From VRUE01 sp963817945 (GTDB lineage Bacteria; Actinomycetota; Thermoleophilia; Solirubrobacterales; 70-9): DNA of 64,000 nt. Location of the stretch: positions 124,001 to 188,000 of the forward strand of contig CAWFQH010000005.1 in the NCBI GenBank assembly GCA_963817945.1, read 5' to 3'. The translations under genes and the position numbers were made by a program. Shown piece after piece: positions 16,690-24,894 of this stretch (its first letter is position 1; each line of letters starts with the position of its first letter). Below the pieces are notes generated by a model. It saw only the letters and a program-made list of their open reading frames with translations. It did no database searches and had not been told where the DNA came from.

Positions 16690-17484
16690 CTAGCCCGACT
16701 GCATCGCCGGGTCCGGCTGAATCACGGCGAAGAAAGCGCCCCACGGGTCTTTGATCACCGCGATGCGGCCCACTTCGGCGATGTCGAAGGGGCCTGCGGG
16801 GATCTCCCCGCCGTTCTCCTTGGCCGTCTCCACGGTCGCCTCGATGTCCTCCACCGCGAAGTAAACGAGCCAGTGGGCCGGAATCTCGGCCGGGACCCGA
16901 TCGGTGATGTCGAGCAGGCCGCCGACGGTGTCCTCGCCGAGGACGATGGCCGTGTAGGCGCCGGTCCCCTCGTACTCTTTCTCCTCGAACGACCAGCCGA
17001 AAACCTCGCCGTAAAAGGATTTGGCCGCCTCAGGGTCGCGCGTGTTGAGCTCGTTCCAGCTCATCGCGCCGGGCTCGCCGACGACGTCGGCGCCGTTGTT
17101 GCGACCTGGCTGCCAGAGACCGAGAGCGGCTCCGGTCGGATCGACGATGAAAGCCATGCGACCGTAATCGAGCACGTCCATCGGCTCGAACATCGCGCTG
17201 CCTCCTGCCTCCTTCGCCCTGGCAACGGTGCCATCGACGTCCTCCACGCAGACGTAGCTCGACCAAGCGGGCGGCTGACCCTCTTCCATCAGCTTCATCA
17301 CGCCGCCGATGGTGCTGTCACCGCGCTGCGCGGTGCGGTAGCCGCCGGTCTGCTCGGCGTTATCGTCTTCTTTCAGCGTCCAGCCGAAGAGGGCGCCGTA
17401 GAACTCGCCAGCGTCGTCCTGATCCGGCGTGCCGAGGTCGATCCAGCAGAAGGTGCCGGGCTTGTAACTGGTCTTTACGCTCAT
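16690..17484 (-). CDS. Two-domain VOC (glyoxalase-fold) protein
   Basis: A 264-residue protein of two tandem VOC domains (about 5-125 and 135-260), each starting with the pattern W-x-(D/E)-L-x-T-x-D and ending AFIVDPTGAALGLWQ or AVIKDPWGAFFAVIQ. This resembles the mycobacterial CFP30B-type proteins, whose reaction is not established. ATG at 17484 follows AAGGAG at the right distance. The metal-ligand pattern is not fully canonical, so enzyme activity is uncertain. Expression is antisense to the SUF genes on both sides. Confidence 0.8.
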   Translation of the reverse strand: MSVKTSYKPGTFCWIDLGTPDQDDAGEFYGALFGWTLKEDDNAEQTGGYRTAQRGDSTIGGVMKLMEEGQPPAWSSYVCVEDVDGTVARAKEAGGSAMFEPMDVLDYGRMAFIVDPTGAALGLWQPGRNNGADVVGEPGAMSWNELNTRDPEAAKSFYGEVFGWSFEEKEYEGTGAYTAIVLGEDTVGGLLDITDRVPAEIPAHWLVYFAVEDIEATVETAKENGGEIPAGPFDIAEVGRIAVIKDPWGAFFAVIQPDPAMQSG

Positions 17485-17574
17485 GGTCGCTCCTTGCGTC
17501 GAAGGTGGTCTCGTCAACCAAGACCGATCCTCGGTCCGAATCTAATCGGTCCGCCGCGCCGGCCCGTTAAAATC

Positions 17575-17599
17575 CGACTTAAGAAGTAGGATTAAGTCG
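17575..17599 (+). promoter_or_regulatory. Dyad and SufR-like box before the ferredoxin-sufBD genes
   Basis: CGACTTAA (17575-17582) and TTAAGTCG (17592-17599) form a perfect 8-bp dyad whose middle and right arm contain AGTAGGATTAAG, nearly the string before sufR. TAGGAT could be a -10 hexamer. Best candidate operator for the Rrf2 regulator. Confidence 0.55.
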
Positions 17600-17655
17600 C
17601 AACCCGCACTAGCGACGGCGAAAGCAGAGCCGACCGTCGAGGAGCAGCACACCTC

Positions 17656-17982
17656 ATGCCAGATACCGCAGGAACCTCCATCCCCGTCTGCCCGCTCGCC
17701 GAGCTGCCGCCCGGAAGCATGCGCCTGATCGAGCACGACGGCGCCAAGATCGGCGTCTTCAACTGCGACGGCGCGCTCTACGCGATCGAGGACCGCTGCT
17801 CGCACGACGACGGGCCGCTCGCCGAGGGCGAGTTCGACGCCTCGACCTGCACGGTCGAGTGCCCACGGCACGGCTCGCTCTTCGACCTGACCACCGGCAG
17901 GCCGAAGACGCTTCCCGCCTATGCTCCGGTGCGGACGTTCACGACGGCCGTCGTGGACGACACCATCGTCTTGGAGGTCTGA
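17656..17982 (+). CDS. Rieske [2Fe-2S] ferredoxin
   Basis: A 108-residue Rieske protein of the non-heme oxygenase ferredoxin type. Cluster ligands are C-x-H in RCSHDDGPL and C-x2-H in CPRHGSLF. It stands directly before sufB, the usual actinobacterial SUF arrangement, and may supply electrons or be a client of the assembly machine. Its ATG lies about 57 nt after the dyad/-10 region. No oxygenase alpha subunit is seen nearby. Confidence 0.88.
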   Translation: MPDTAGTSIPVCPLAELPPGSMRLIEHDGAKIGVFNCDGALYAIEDRCSHDDGPLAEGEFDASTCTVECPRHGSLFDLTTGRPKTLPAYAPVRTFTTAVVDDTIVLEV

Positions 17983-17987
17983 TCGCC

Positions 17988-19420
17988 ATGGCAACGCCAG
18001 AGGCAGTCGCAGAGAAAGAGAGCTCGCCGGCATCAACGCCGACTACAAGGAGAAGTTCGGCTTCCACGATCCGGAGACCGGCTACGCCTACAAAGCCCCG
18101 AAGGGGCTCTCGCGCGAAGTGGTCGAGTCGATCTCCGAGTACAAGGACGAGCCGCAGTGGATGCGGGACTTCCGGCTGAAGGCGCTCGAACACTTCGAAA
18201 ATCGCCCGACCCCGAACTGGGGCGGCAACCTCGGCCAGATCGACTTCGAAGACATCCATTACTTCGTCCGCGCCTCCGAAAAGAACAGCCGCGACTGGGA
18301 CGAGGTCCCGGAGGACATCAAGAACACCTTCGACCGGCTCGGCATCCCCGAGGCGGAGCGCAAATTCCTCTCCGGGGTTGGCGCCCAGTACGAGTCGGAG
18401 GTCGTCTACCACCAGGTCAACGAGAAGCTCGAGGCCCAGGGCGTGATCTTCACCGACATGGACACGGCGCTGCGCGAGCACGAGGACCTGGTCCGCGAGT
18501 ACTGGGCGACGATCATCCCGCCTAACGACAACAAACTGGCGGCGCTCAACTCGGCCGTCTGGTCGGGCGGCTCCTTCGTCTACGTGCCAGCCGGGGTCAA
18601 GGTCGAGATGCCGCTGCAGGCCTACTTCCGGATCAACACGGAGAACATGGGGCAGTTCGAGCGGACGCTGATCATCGCCGAGGAGGGCTCCGACGTCCAC
18701 TACATCGAGGGCTGCACGGCGCCCGTCTACTCGACCGACTCGCTGCACTCCGCGGTGGTCGAGATCATGGCTAAGCCCAGCTCGCGAGTCCGCTACACGA
18801 CCGTCCAGAACTGGTCGCAGAACGTCTACAACCTGGTCACCAAGCGGGCCGTCGCCCAGGAGAAGGCGACGATGGAGTGGGTCGACTGCAACCTCGGCTC
18901 GAAACTGACGATGAAGTACCCCTCGATCTACCTGCTCGGCCCCGAGGCGCACGGCGAGATCCTCTCGATCGCCTTTGCCGGCGAGGGCCAGCACCAGGAC
19001 GCCGGCGGCAAGATCATCCACGCGGCGCCGCGCACCTCGTCCTCGATCTTCTCCAAGTCGATCTCCAAGGACGGTGGGCGCAGCACCTACCGCGGCCTGC
19101 TCGAGGTGGCTGACGGGGCGACCGAGTCGCGTTCCAAGGTCGTCTGCGACGCGCTGCTGCTCGACGAGGACTCACGCTCGGACACCTACCCGACGATCCG
19201 GATCGGCGAGAACGACGCCGACGTCGGCCACGAGGCGACCGTCTCCAAGATCGGCGACGAGCAGGTTTTCTACCTGCAGAGCCACGGGCTCGACGAGGAG
19301 GAGGCCTCGAAGATGATCGTCAACGGCTTCATCGAGCCGGTCACCAAGGAGCTGCCAATGGAGTACGCGGTCGAGCTCAACCGCCTGATCGAGCTGCAGA
19401 TGGAGGGCTCGATTGGCTGA
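17988..19420 (+). CDS. sufB: SufB scaffold protein, 5' end frameshifted
   Basis: SufB, with SufC and SufD, is the scaffold on which iron-sulfur clusters are built. From about residue 13 on, the protein is complete and typical (INADYKEKFGFHDPE, HYIEGCTAPVYSTDSLHSA, SDTYPTIRIGENDADVGHEA, KELPMEYAVELNRLIELQ). The natural start MATPEAVAEKE is one frame away; a single missing base near 18020 (GAG-GAG reduced) would rejoin it to ELAGINADY, and the span is one base short of whole codons. Likely sequencing error; 477 residues if corrected. Confidence 0.9.
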
Positions 19421-20522
19421 GCTGGTGACGCTCCCACCCCTTCCGGACCAGAAGACGAAGGGGTGGGAATTCACCGACCTCTCAAGCCTCGACCTCGACG
19501 CCTACGAGCCCGCACCGGCAAGCGCCTCGATCGAGGCGGCCGAAGGGGCGACCGTGCTGCGGCTGGGGGAGGCGGTCGAATCCCGTCCGGAGCTGGTCGA
19601 GGGACGGCTGGGCGCCCTGGTGCCGGGTGACGATCCCTTCGTCGCCCGCAACGACGCCGCCTGGCGCGACGGCGTGCTCGTCCACGTGGCGGCCGGCGTC
19701 AAGCTGGCCGAGCCGATCCGGATCGAGCTGCCGCTCGACCAGGACGGCGCTGCGATCTTCTGGCGGACGCTGGTCGTCCTCGAGGAGGGCGCCGAGGCCG
19801 AGGTTTGGGAGCACAGCACCTCCGCTGGCGACGAGACCGACGCCGTGCTCAACTCGGTGGTCGAGCTGCACGTCGGCCAGGCCGCGACGCTGCGCTACGT
19901 CAGCACCCAGGACATCTCGGAGCGGGCCTGGATCTTCGCCACCCAGCGGGCACAGATTCAGCGCGACGCCCGGCTCGATTGGACCGCGCTCGGGTTCGGC
20001 TCCGGCCGCGGCAAGGTGAGGATGGAGACCAACCTCGCGGGGCAGGGCTCCGAGGCGCGGGTGACCGGCGGCTACGCCGGCGCCGCCGGGCAGCACCTCG
20101 ACTACGACACGACCCAGGAGCACGCCGCCCCCAACACGTTCTCCGACCTCGCCTTCCGCGGCGTCCTCGCCGCTGGCGCCACCGCCGTCTGGCGGGGGAT
20201 GATCCGCGTCGACCCCGGCGCGCAGGGAACCGACGCCTTCCAGGTGAGCCGCAACCTGCTGCTTTCCCCTGACGCCCACGCCGACTCGATCCCGGGCCTC
20301 GAGATCGAAGCCGACGACGTCCGCTGCACCCACGCCGCGGCGATCGCGCAGATCGACCGCGACCAGCTCTTCTACCTGACCTCGCGCGGGCTCGACCCGG
20401 CCGAGGCGAAGCAGCTGATCGTCGAGGGCTTCCTCGAGTCGCTGGTCGAGCGACTCGCCGAGGGGCCGGTGCGCGACGAGGTCTCGGCGGCGCTCGAGCA
20501 GCGACTCAGCGAGATCCTCTAG
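19413..20522 (+). CDS. sufD: SufD scaffold protein
   Basis: A 369-residue beta-helical partner of SufB. Characteristic blocks are GWEFTDLSSLD near the start, VEIRIE-like ELPLDQDG strands, the central YVSTQDISERAWIFATQRA, and the C-terminal DDVRCTHAAAIAQIDRDQLFYLTSRGL with the conserved His. The TTG start overlaps the sufB stop by 8 nt, so translation is coupled. Last gene of the SUF group here. Confidence 0.92.
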   Translation: MAELVTLPPLPDQKTKGWEFTDLSSLDLDAYEPAPASASIEAAEGATVLRLGEAVESRPELVEGRLGALVPGDDPFVARNDAAWRDGVLVHVAAGVKLAEPIRIELPLDQDGAAIFWRTLVVLEEGAEAEVWEHSTSAGDETDAVLNSVVELHVGQAATLRYVSTQDISERAWIFATQRAQIQRDARLDWTALGFGSGRGKVRMETNLAGQGSEARVTGGYAGAAGQHLDYDTTQEHAAPNTFSDLAFRGVLAAGATAVWRGMIRVDPGAQGTDAFQVSRNLLLSPDAHADSIPGLEIEADDVRCTHAAAIAQIDRDQLFYLTSRGLDPAEAKQLIVEGFLESLVERLAEGPVRDEVSAALEQRLSEIL

Positions 20523-20584
20523 ACCGTCTCACGCCGTACGCCCGGCTCACGCGGTAGCCCCGCCCTCGCGGGTAGCTGCAGGAA

Positions 20585-21583
20585 ATGGGCTACCGACTCG
20601 GCTTCGCGGTCAAGGTGCTGGGCGCCGGCGGCCTGCCGTCACACGACACTCGGCGATGGCAGTCCGGGCCGCACCTCCGCGTCTCACTGGAACGGCTGGA
20701 GGCAATCTTCGACCACCTCGATACCGAGGACATGCGGATGTATCGGATGGCCTCGAACCTCGTCCCGTACGGCAGTCATCCCGACATGCCGCAGTTCCAC
20801 GGACAGGTGGAGGAATGCGTCGAGGGCCTCGCCGCTTTCGGCGAGCGCGCCCGCGCCGCGGACCTGCGGCTCTCCCTCCATCCCGGCCAGTACGTCGTCC
20901 TCAACTCGGAGAAACCGCAGTTGCGCTTGGCGGCGGCGGCCGAGCTGGAGCTGCAGGCATCGGTCCTGGACGCGATGGGCATGGGCCCCGAGGCCGTCGT
21001 GGTCATTCACGTCGGCAGCGGCGCGGGCGGGAGGGCGGCGGCCAGGGATCGGTTCCTCGCCGGCTTCGAGAGGCTCGCCGAACCAACCCAGCGCCGGCTC
21101 GTCGTCGAGAACGACGACAGCCGCTTCGGGCTTGCGGACGTTCTGGAGATTTCACGGCACACCGGACTGCGGGTCGTCTGGGACGCGCTCCATCACCGCT
21201 GTCACGACCCGGAGCGGATCCCGGCCGGCGAGGCGCTGATGATGGCGCTCGCGACGTGGCCGGCGGGTGTCACGCCCAAGATCCACTGTTCATCGCCACG
21301 CACCGCGGTCGAGGAGCGAAAGGTGCGCAAGGGGCGCCGGGTCGAGCGCCGCATCGTGCTGCCACCGCTGCGAGCCCATGCCGACCTGATCGACCCGGTC
21401 AGCTTTGAGGCCTTTCTGCGCGGGCCGGCTGCAGGCCTGGAGCTCGACGTGATGCTGGAGGCCAAGGCCAAGGACCTTGCTCTTGTCCGGTTGCGCGAGC
21501 AGCTCATTGAACGCGGCTTCGTCTGGCGGGACGGGAAGCTGCTTGACGACGGCGAAGCGAGCCGGGTAGAGATCGCGCTCTAG
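20585..21583 (+). CDS. uvsE: UV damage endonuclease UvsE (UvdE)
   Basis: A 332-residue TIM-barrel metal endonuclease that nicks DNA 5' of UV photoproducts. Landmarks: RMASNLVPYGSHP, LSLHPGQYVVLNS, VVIHVGS, LVVENDD, DALHHRCHD and PKIHCSSPR, which hold the metal-binding His, Glu and Asp residues. Length is normal. It gives an alternative excision repair route. Its TAG overlaps the stop of a convergent 41-residue gene. Confidence 0.9.
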   Translation: MGYRLGFAVKVLGAGGLPSHDTRRWQSGPHLRVSLERLEAIFDHLDTEDMRMYRMASNLVPYGSHPDMPQFHGQVEECVEGLAAFGERARAADLRLSLHPGQYVVLNSEKPQLRLAAAAELELQASVLDAMGMGPEAVVVIHVGSGAGGRAAARDRFLAGFERLAEPTQRRLVVENDDSRFGLADVLEISRHTGLRVVWDALHHRCHDPERIPAGEALMMALATWPAGVTPKIHCSSPRTAVEERKVRKGRRVERRIVLPPLRAHADLIDPVSFEAFLRGPAAGLELDVMLEAKAKDLALVRLREQLIERGFVWRDGKLLDDGEASRVEIAL

Positions 21584-21705
21584 TCGCGACGCCTTCGCTC
21601 GATGAGCGTCGTCCGCACGATCGAGCCGAGCACAATCAGCACCGGCGGCACGTAGAGCAGCCAGAGCCAGTGGCTGACATGGGCAAGCGGGAGCAAAGTG
21701 GCCAT
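21580..21705 (-). CDS. 41-residue single-helix membrane protein
   Basis: Small frame from ATG at 21705: MATLLPLAHVSHWLWLLYVP, then a hydrophobic stretch ending in the basic tail ERRRRD, so one membrane helix with a cytoplasmic positive tail. The stop shares CTAG with uvsE, a pattern repeated for confirmed genes in this window, which supports it being real. A terminator-like hairpin and U-run end only 4 nt before the start, so it would be expressed by read-through. Function unknown; it may belong with the membrane operon upstream. Confidence 0.55.
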   Translation of the reverse strand: MATLLPLAHVSHWLWLLYVPPVLIVLGSIVRTTLIERRRRD

Positions 21706-21708
21706 CTC

Positions 21709-21748
21709 TTAAAAATAAGGCCGCCGGCGTGGGAGGGCGTCGGCGACC
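21709..21748 (-). terminator. Terminator or attenuator before the small membrane gene
   Basis: Stem of 11 bp with one mismatch (21738-21748 with 21719-21729), 8-nt loop, then TTATTTTTA on the minus strand. It ends the 21907-23301 transcript or attenuates the next small gene. The rest of the gap to 21906 holds only a GTTTGC/GCAAAC hairpin and no recognised riboswitch. Confidence 0.6.
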
Positions 21749-21906
21749 TTGGGATGCAGCTATGAAAGGAACAAGATGAGTCGCAACCTCACGGCGGGTC
21801 CATCACTGGGGGGGTGACAGCCCATTGGCGCTAGCCGCGTCTCGGTACGGGATTACCCGCGGTTTGCTTGCGGCAAACTACGAGTTTCGATCGCTCCGTA
21901 AGCAGG

Positions 21907-23301
21907 CTAGGAGTTGGCCACCGAGAGCAGGTAGAGGCCAAAGCAGGTGAAGGCCACCATCACCGCCAACATCCAGTACTGCGAGCGAGCCGCCTCTCGG
22001 TAGTCGCCCCAGTAGGCAGTGGCGCGATCGTGGGCCAAGGTGAGCCCAATCACGTGGCCGACCACGAGCGCGCCCACCTGCACGTACCAAATCGCGTTGG
22101 CGCTGAGGACCGTGTAGTCGATTCCGCCCGAGGCGGTGCCGAAGAGGTCGGTGTCGGCGGTCCCCAGGGGATCCGAGAGCAAGTAAGTGAACTGCGCCTG
22201 CTCCTGGAAGACGAAGAGGCTGAAGTAGTGAGCGATGAGGTAGGCGAGGGCGATCGGGATCAGGGTGTGGGCAAAGCCCGAGAAGAGCCGTTTCAGCGCG
22301 GGCGCGCGGCCGACGCTGGCCATCCCCCGCACGCCGATCAGGTAGACGAGCCAGACTCCCACCAGGCAGAGCAGCATGAAGAGGGTCGCACTGAGCCGGG
22401 CGGCGGTCAGCGTAGCCAGGCCGGTGTCCGCGAACCACTCGAAGACGCTTTCGAGTGCGCCCTGGAACGCTCCCTCCTGGCCGCCGTCGAAGCTGGTCGT
22501 GGCGATAGAGGCGATCACGAGCGCCGCGGATCCGGGCACCGTCGCCCAGCGCGTCGCCGCCGAGAACGGCTTCCGCCGGCCAAGCCGGCCGTCCTCGGTT
22601 CCGAAACAGCCGAGCTGCGAGAACATGCCGAAGTAGACCGAGAAGATCTCGCCCCGCTCGCACCACTCCTCGGCGCCAAACAGGGCCATCATCGCCAGCG
22701 TGTAGGCGGTGTAGATGAGGGTGGCGACAGCGGTGGTCTCCGGCGAGAGGCCAACGGCGACGCCGCTGCCTGGCCCGTAGACGATCTCCAGCCAGACGAC
22801 AGCGACGAGGCCGACCGCCGCCGGCCAGCGGCCCAGCCTCTCCGGATAGGCGATGTGAGCCGGGCGCTGGCCGGCGAGAGTCGTGAAAGCGCCTCCCACA
22901 GCTCGCCCGATCGCCCGCCACGGATTGAAGGGCTTGAAGACGTTGCCCAGTACGGCGCTCAGCACCGGGAAGCCGAGCCATACCGTGACGAAGGCGAAGG
23001 TGATCGCGAAGTTGCGATCGGCGGCTTCCGTCCCTCGCAGCCCTGCGTAGACCGTGACTGCCAAGAGGAAGACGCCGAGCAGGCCGCAGAGGACCTGCGC
23101 CGGCGCTCCCAGCAGCGCTTTCGAGAACCCAGCCCCGAGGGGGCGCCAGTGGTCCCCCTCGAAGCGGGGCTGGCGCCAGCCGACCGAGAGCGCGAAGAAG
23201 GAGACGATCAGGACGATCGAAGCCCCCCAGGCGAACAGCCATTCTGGGATCGGCAGATCCTGGCGCCCGGCCAGCGCGTGTGCGTAAGGCAGCAGGCTCA
23301 C
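21907..23301 (-). CDS. Multi-pass membrane protein of the 'fenitrothion hydrolase'-annotated family
   Basis: A 464-residue polytopic membrane protein with about 11 hydrophobic segments. Homologues in actinobacteria are often labelled fenitrothion hydrolase, but nothing here shows hydrolase chemistry. Recognisable pieces are GNVFKPFNPWRAIGRA, EEWCERGEIFSVYFGMF and HYFSLFVFQEQ. The start overlaps the stop of the cupredoxin-like gene by 4 nt, so the two are made together. The context (membrane-anchored cupredoxin) suggests a copper- or envelope-linked role; this is inference. Confidence 0.65.
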   Translation of the reverse strand: MSLLPYAHALAGRQDLPIPEWLFAWGASIVLIVSFFALSVGWRQPRFEGDHWRPLGAGFSKALLGAPAQVLCGLLGVFLLAVTVYAGLRGTEAADRNFAITFAFVTVWLGFPVLSAVLGNVFKPFNPWRAIGRAVGGAFTTLAGQRPAHIAYPERLGRWPAAVGLVAVVWLEIVYGPGSGVAVGLSPETTAVATLIYTAYTLAMMALFGAEEWCERGEIFSVYFGMFSQLGCFGTEDGRLGRRKPFSAATRWATVPGSAALVIASIATTSFDGGQEGAFQGALESVFEWFADTGLATLTAARLSATLFMLLCLVGVWLVYLIGVRGMASVGRAPALKRLFSGFAHTLIPIALAYLIAHYFSLFVFQEQAQFTYLLSDPLGTADTDLFGTASGGIDYTVLSANAIWYVQVGALVVGHVIGLTLAHDRATAYWGDYREAARSQYWMLAVMVAFTCFGLYLLSVANS

Positions 23302-23741
23302 GGCTCTATCTGCAGCTCCGCAACCTCTTCACCACTCCCGTGCAGCTCCGCCTCGAACACGCCTTCAATCGTCGCCGGGAAATCGAACTTCGCAACACGG
23401 CCGGGCCCAACCTCTTTCTCGACGTCGTAGCCGTGGACGTGGACCTCGTCGTCGGTATTCGCGCGCACGACGAAGCGGATGCGGTCGCCCGCGTCGAAGC
23501 TGAGCCGGGTGACCCCGCCGACGGGTTTGCCGTTCTTGACAACGATGGCGGGGATCGACGGCTCGGCCGGCTTCGCCTCTTTGCCGCCTGACCCGGTGCC
23601 GTTCGACTCGGCCCTCGTGGGAGCCCCAGCGCTCAGGTGATCTTCGCCGCTTTCGTCGTCTTTCAGCACGAGAAGCAGCACGACTGCCGCAGCCACCACC
23701 GCAATGCCCAACGCTACTCGGCCTACGAGACTCGATTGCAT
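23298..23741 (-). CDS. Membrane-anchored cupredoxin-like protein
   Basis: A 147-residue protein with an N-terminal membrane anchor (VGRVALGIAVVAAAVVLLLV), a Ser/Gly/Glu-rich linker and a C-terminal cupredoxin-like beta domain (about 60-147) containing FVVRANTDDEVHVHGYDVEK. The two histidines of HVHGY could bind metal, but the type 1 copper Cys is missing. Translationally coupled to the following membrane protein. Preceded by a leader with two hairpins and AAAGGAG. Confidence 0.7.
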   Translation of the reverse strand: MQSSLVGRVALGIAVVAAAVVLLLVLKDDESGEDHLSAGAPTRAESNGTGSGGKEAKPAEPSIPAIVVKNGKPVGGVTRLSFDAGDRIRFVVRANTDDEVHVHGYDVEKEVGPGRVAKFDFPATIEGVFEAELHGSGEEVAELQIEP

Positions 23742-23761
23742 CGTTCGCTCCTTTGCTCACG

Positions 23762-23808
23762 GCGCAGGCGCGGCCTGCGCTCAGGTTGCCGCGACCGACG
23801 GTCGCGGC
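23762..23808 (-). promoter_or_regulatory. Two hairpins in the leader of the cupredoxin gene
   Basis: GCGCAGG/CCTGCGC (23762-23768/23774-23780) and GCCGCGACC/GGTCGCGGC (23788-23796/23800-23808) lie side by side in the 80-nt gap before the cupredoxin start. They could cause differential expression or mRNA processing within the operon. Confidence 0.4.
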
Positions 23809-23821
23809 GCTCGATGGGTGA

Positions 23822-24064
23822 CTAAGGAGCGAGCGGCGGCGGGCGCTGGGCGAGGCGGAAAGCGATCAGAAGGCCACCGCGGATCGCGGTGAGGTCAGGG
23901 GCCCAGGGCCGTATCTCACGCGAGGCGGGTCTTGTCCGAACGTGAGATCGTGAGGCGATCCGCTCGGCGAGCCGCATCGCGGCGCCGTGTCCCGGGTAGC
24001 GACCGCACAGCAACAGGCCCAGGAGCAGCAACAGCGGAACGACTGCGATCAGGAACTCGATCAT
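23822..24064 (-). CDS. Small membrane protein, first gene of the cupredoxin operon
   Basis: An 80-residue protein with a single N-terminal hydrophobic helix (FLIAVVPLLLLLGLLLCGRYP) followed by an Arg-rich cytoplasmic part. Short proteins of this plan accompany the 'fenitrothion hydrolase' family in related actinobacteria as far as I recall; that link is not shown by the sequence. Start ATG at 24064. Same strand as the two downstream genes and probably co-transcribed. Confidence 0.55.
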   Translation of the reverse strand: MIEFLIAVVPLLLLLGLLLCGRYPGHGAAMRLAERIASRSHVRTRPASREIRPWAPDLTAIRGGLLIAFRLAQRPPPLAP

Positions 24065-24114
24065 CGCTCGTACAAGCTAGCGCAGAGATTTAGCGGCGGC
24101 TAAAGGGCTGAACC

Positions 24115-24145
24115 GCAGTTGACCACCCATACGGTGGTCAACTGC
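24115..24145. promoter_or_regulatory. Perfect dyad upstream of the membrane operon
   Basis: Thirteen-bp arms GCAGTTGACCACC/GGTGGTCAACTGC around a 5-nt centre. It sits between the stop of the CADD-like gene and the operon start, with no U-run, so an operator is as likely as a terminator. The 126-bp gap contains nothing else recognisable. Confidence 0.5.
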
Positions 24146-24190
24146 ATCGCACCCCCCTGGGCAACCCGCGGACGGGCCGAGGCGATGGGA

Positions 24191-24814
24191 CTAAACGGCG
24201 ATGACACCGTCGAGGAGGCGCCAATTCGCCTTGAAAGCCGACTCGGCGGCGGCGACTAGGGCGTCTGGGTCGGCGTCGGCCAGGTGGGCCTCGATCAGCG
24301 CCCGACCCTCAGCCGCGTGGTCGACGTCGGCCTTCTCGTGGACGCGGAAGTACTCGTTGCCGGGGCCGTCACCGATGCCGTAATGGGCGGCCAGACCCAC
24401 GCGCTTGGTCTGGGAGATCGCCGGCTGGCCGCTCTCGATCGCGTAGAGGCGGACGAGCTGCGCGAGCCGGTCGTCGGCAGCGGTCCAGGCATCGACGCAC
24501 TCCTTGGTCTCAGCCGTCGGCGCCGCGGCGACCTCGCCGCCGACCGCCTCGACAAAGCCATCCCAGAGGGCGATGTGGGACTCCTCCTCCTCGGCGTGGC
24601 GGCGCAGCTCGGCGCGCTCGTCGGCCGGCGCGGACTCGGCTACGGAAGCGCTCAGGCGGGCGATGGCGGCGGTGGCGTGACGGTACTGGCCGGAGTAGGC
24701 AGCAAGCTCCTCGCGGCTCAGCTCACCCATCGACCAACGCTGGTAGAAGGGGTGCTCGAGCACGTTCCAGCGCTCGCGGGCCTGCTCGATCTTCTGCCAG
24801 ACGTCGTTGCTCAC
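24191..24814 (-). CDS. CADD-like heme-oxygenase-fold diiron protein
   Basis: A 207-residue all-helical protein of the TenA/PqqC/CADD superfamily, closest in plan to Chlamydia CADD: LEHPFYQRWSMGEL, HIALWDGFVEAVG, ESGQPAIS and VHEKADVDHAAE. Metal ligands of that group are present (acidic run at 75-78, H80, E127, H159, D163, H166). Tyr24 matches the tyrosine that CADD is reported to consume when making p-aminobenzoate. GTG start chosen for the GAAGGAG 7 nt before it. Divergent from a thioredoxin-like gene. Role in folate precursor synthesis is inference. Confidence 0.75.
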   Translation of the reverse strand: MSNDVWQKIEQARERWNVLEHPFYQRWSMGELSREELAAYSGQYRHATAAIARLSASVAESAPADERAELRRHAEEEESHIALWDGFVEAVGGEVAAAPTAETKECVDAWTAADDRLAQLVRLYAIESGQPAISQTKRVGLAAHYGIGDGPGNEYFRVHEKADVDHAAEGRALIEAHLADADPDALVAAAESAFKANWRLLDGVIAV

Positions 24815-24894
24815 CTGAGTCTCCTTCTTGGTCGCGAGTGCTGAGGCGGCCAGGATAACGTCCCGGCGACGACGGATCGGATCCGTCGCCCTAG

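Noticed and set aside
21778..21819. Thirteen-codon plus-strand frame with a Shine-Dalgarno-like AAAGGAAC
   Set aside because: Too short, no conserved context, and transcription of this gap is more likely on the other strand.
21750..21900. Possible riboswitch (cobalamin or c-di-AMP type) in the leader of the 41-residue gene
   Set aside because: No conserved box of either class could be matched on the minus strand; only the terminator hairpin is supported.
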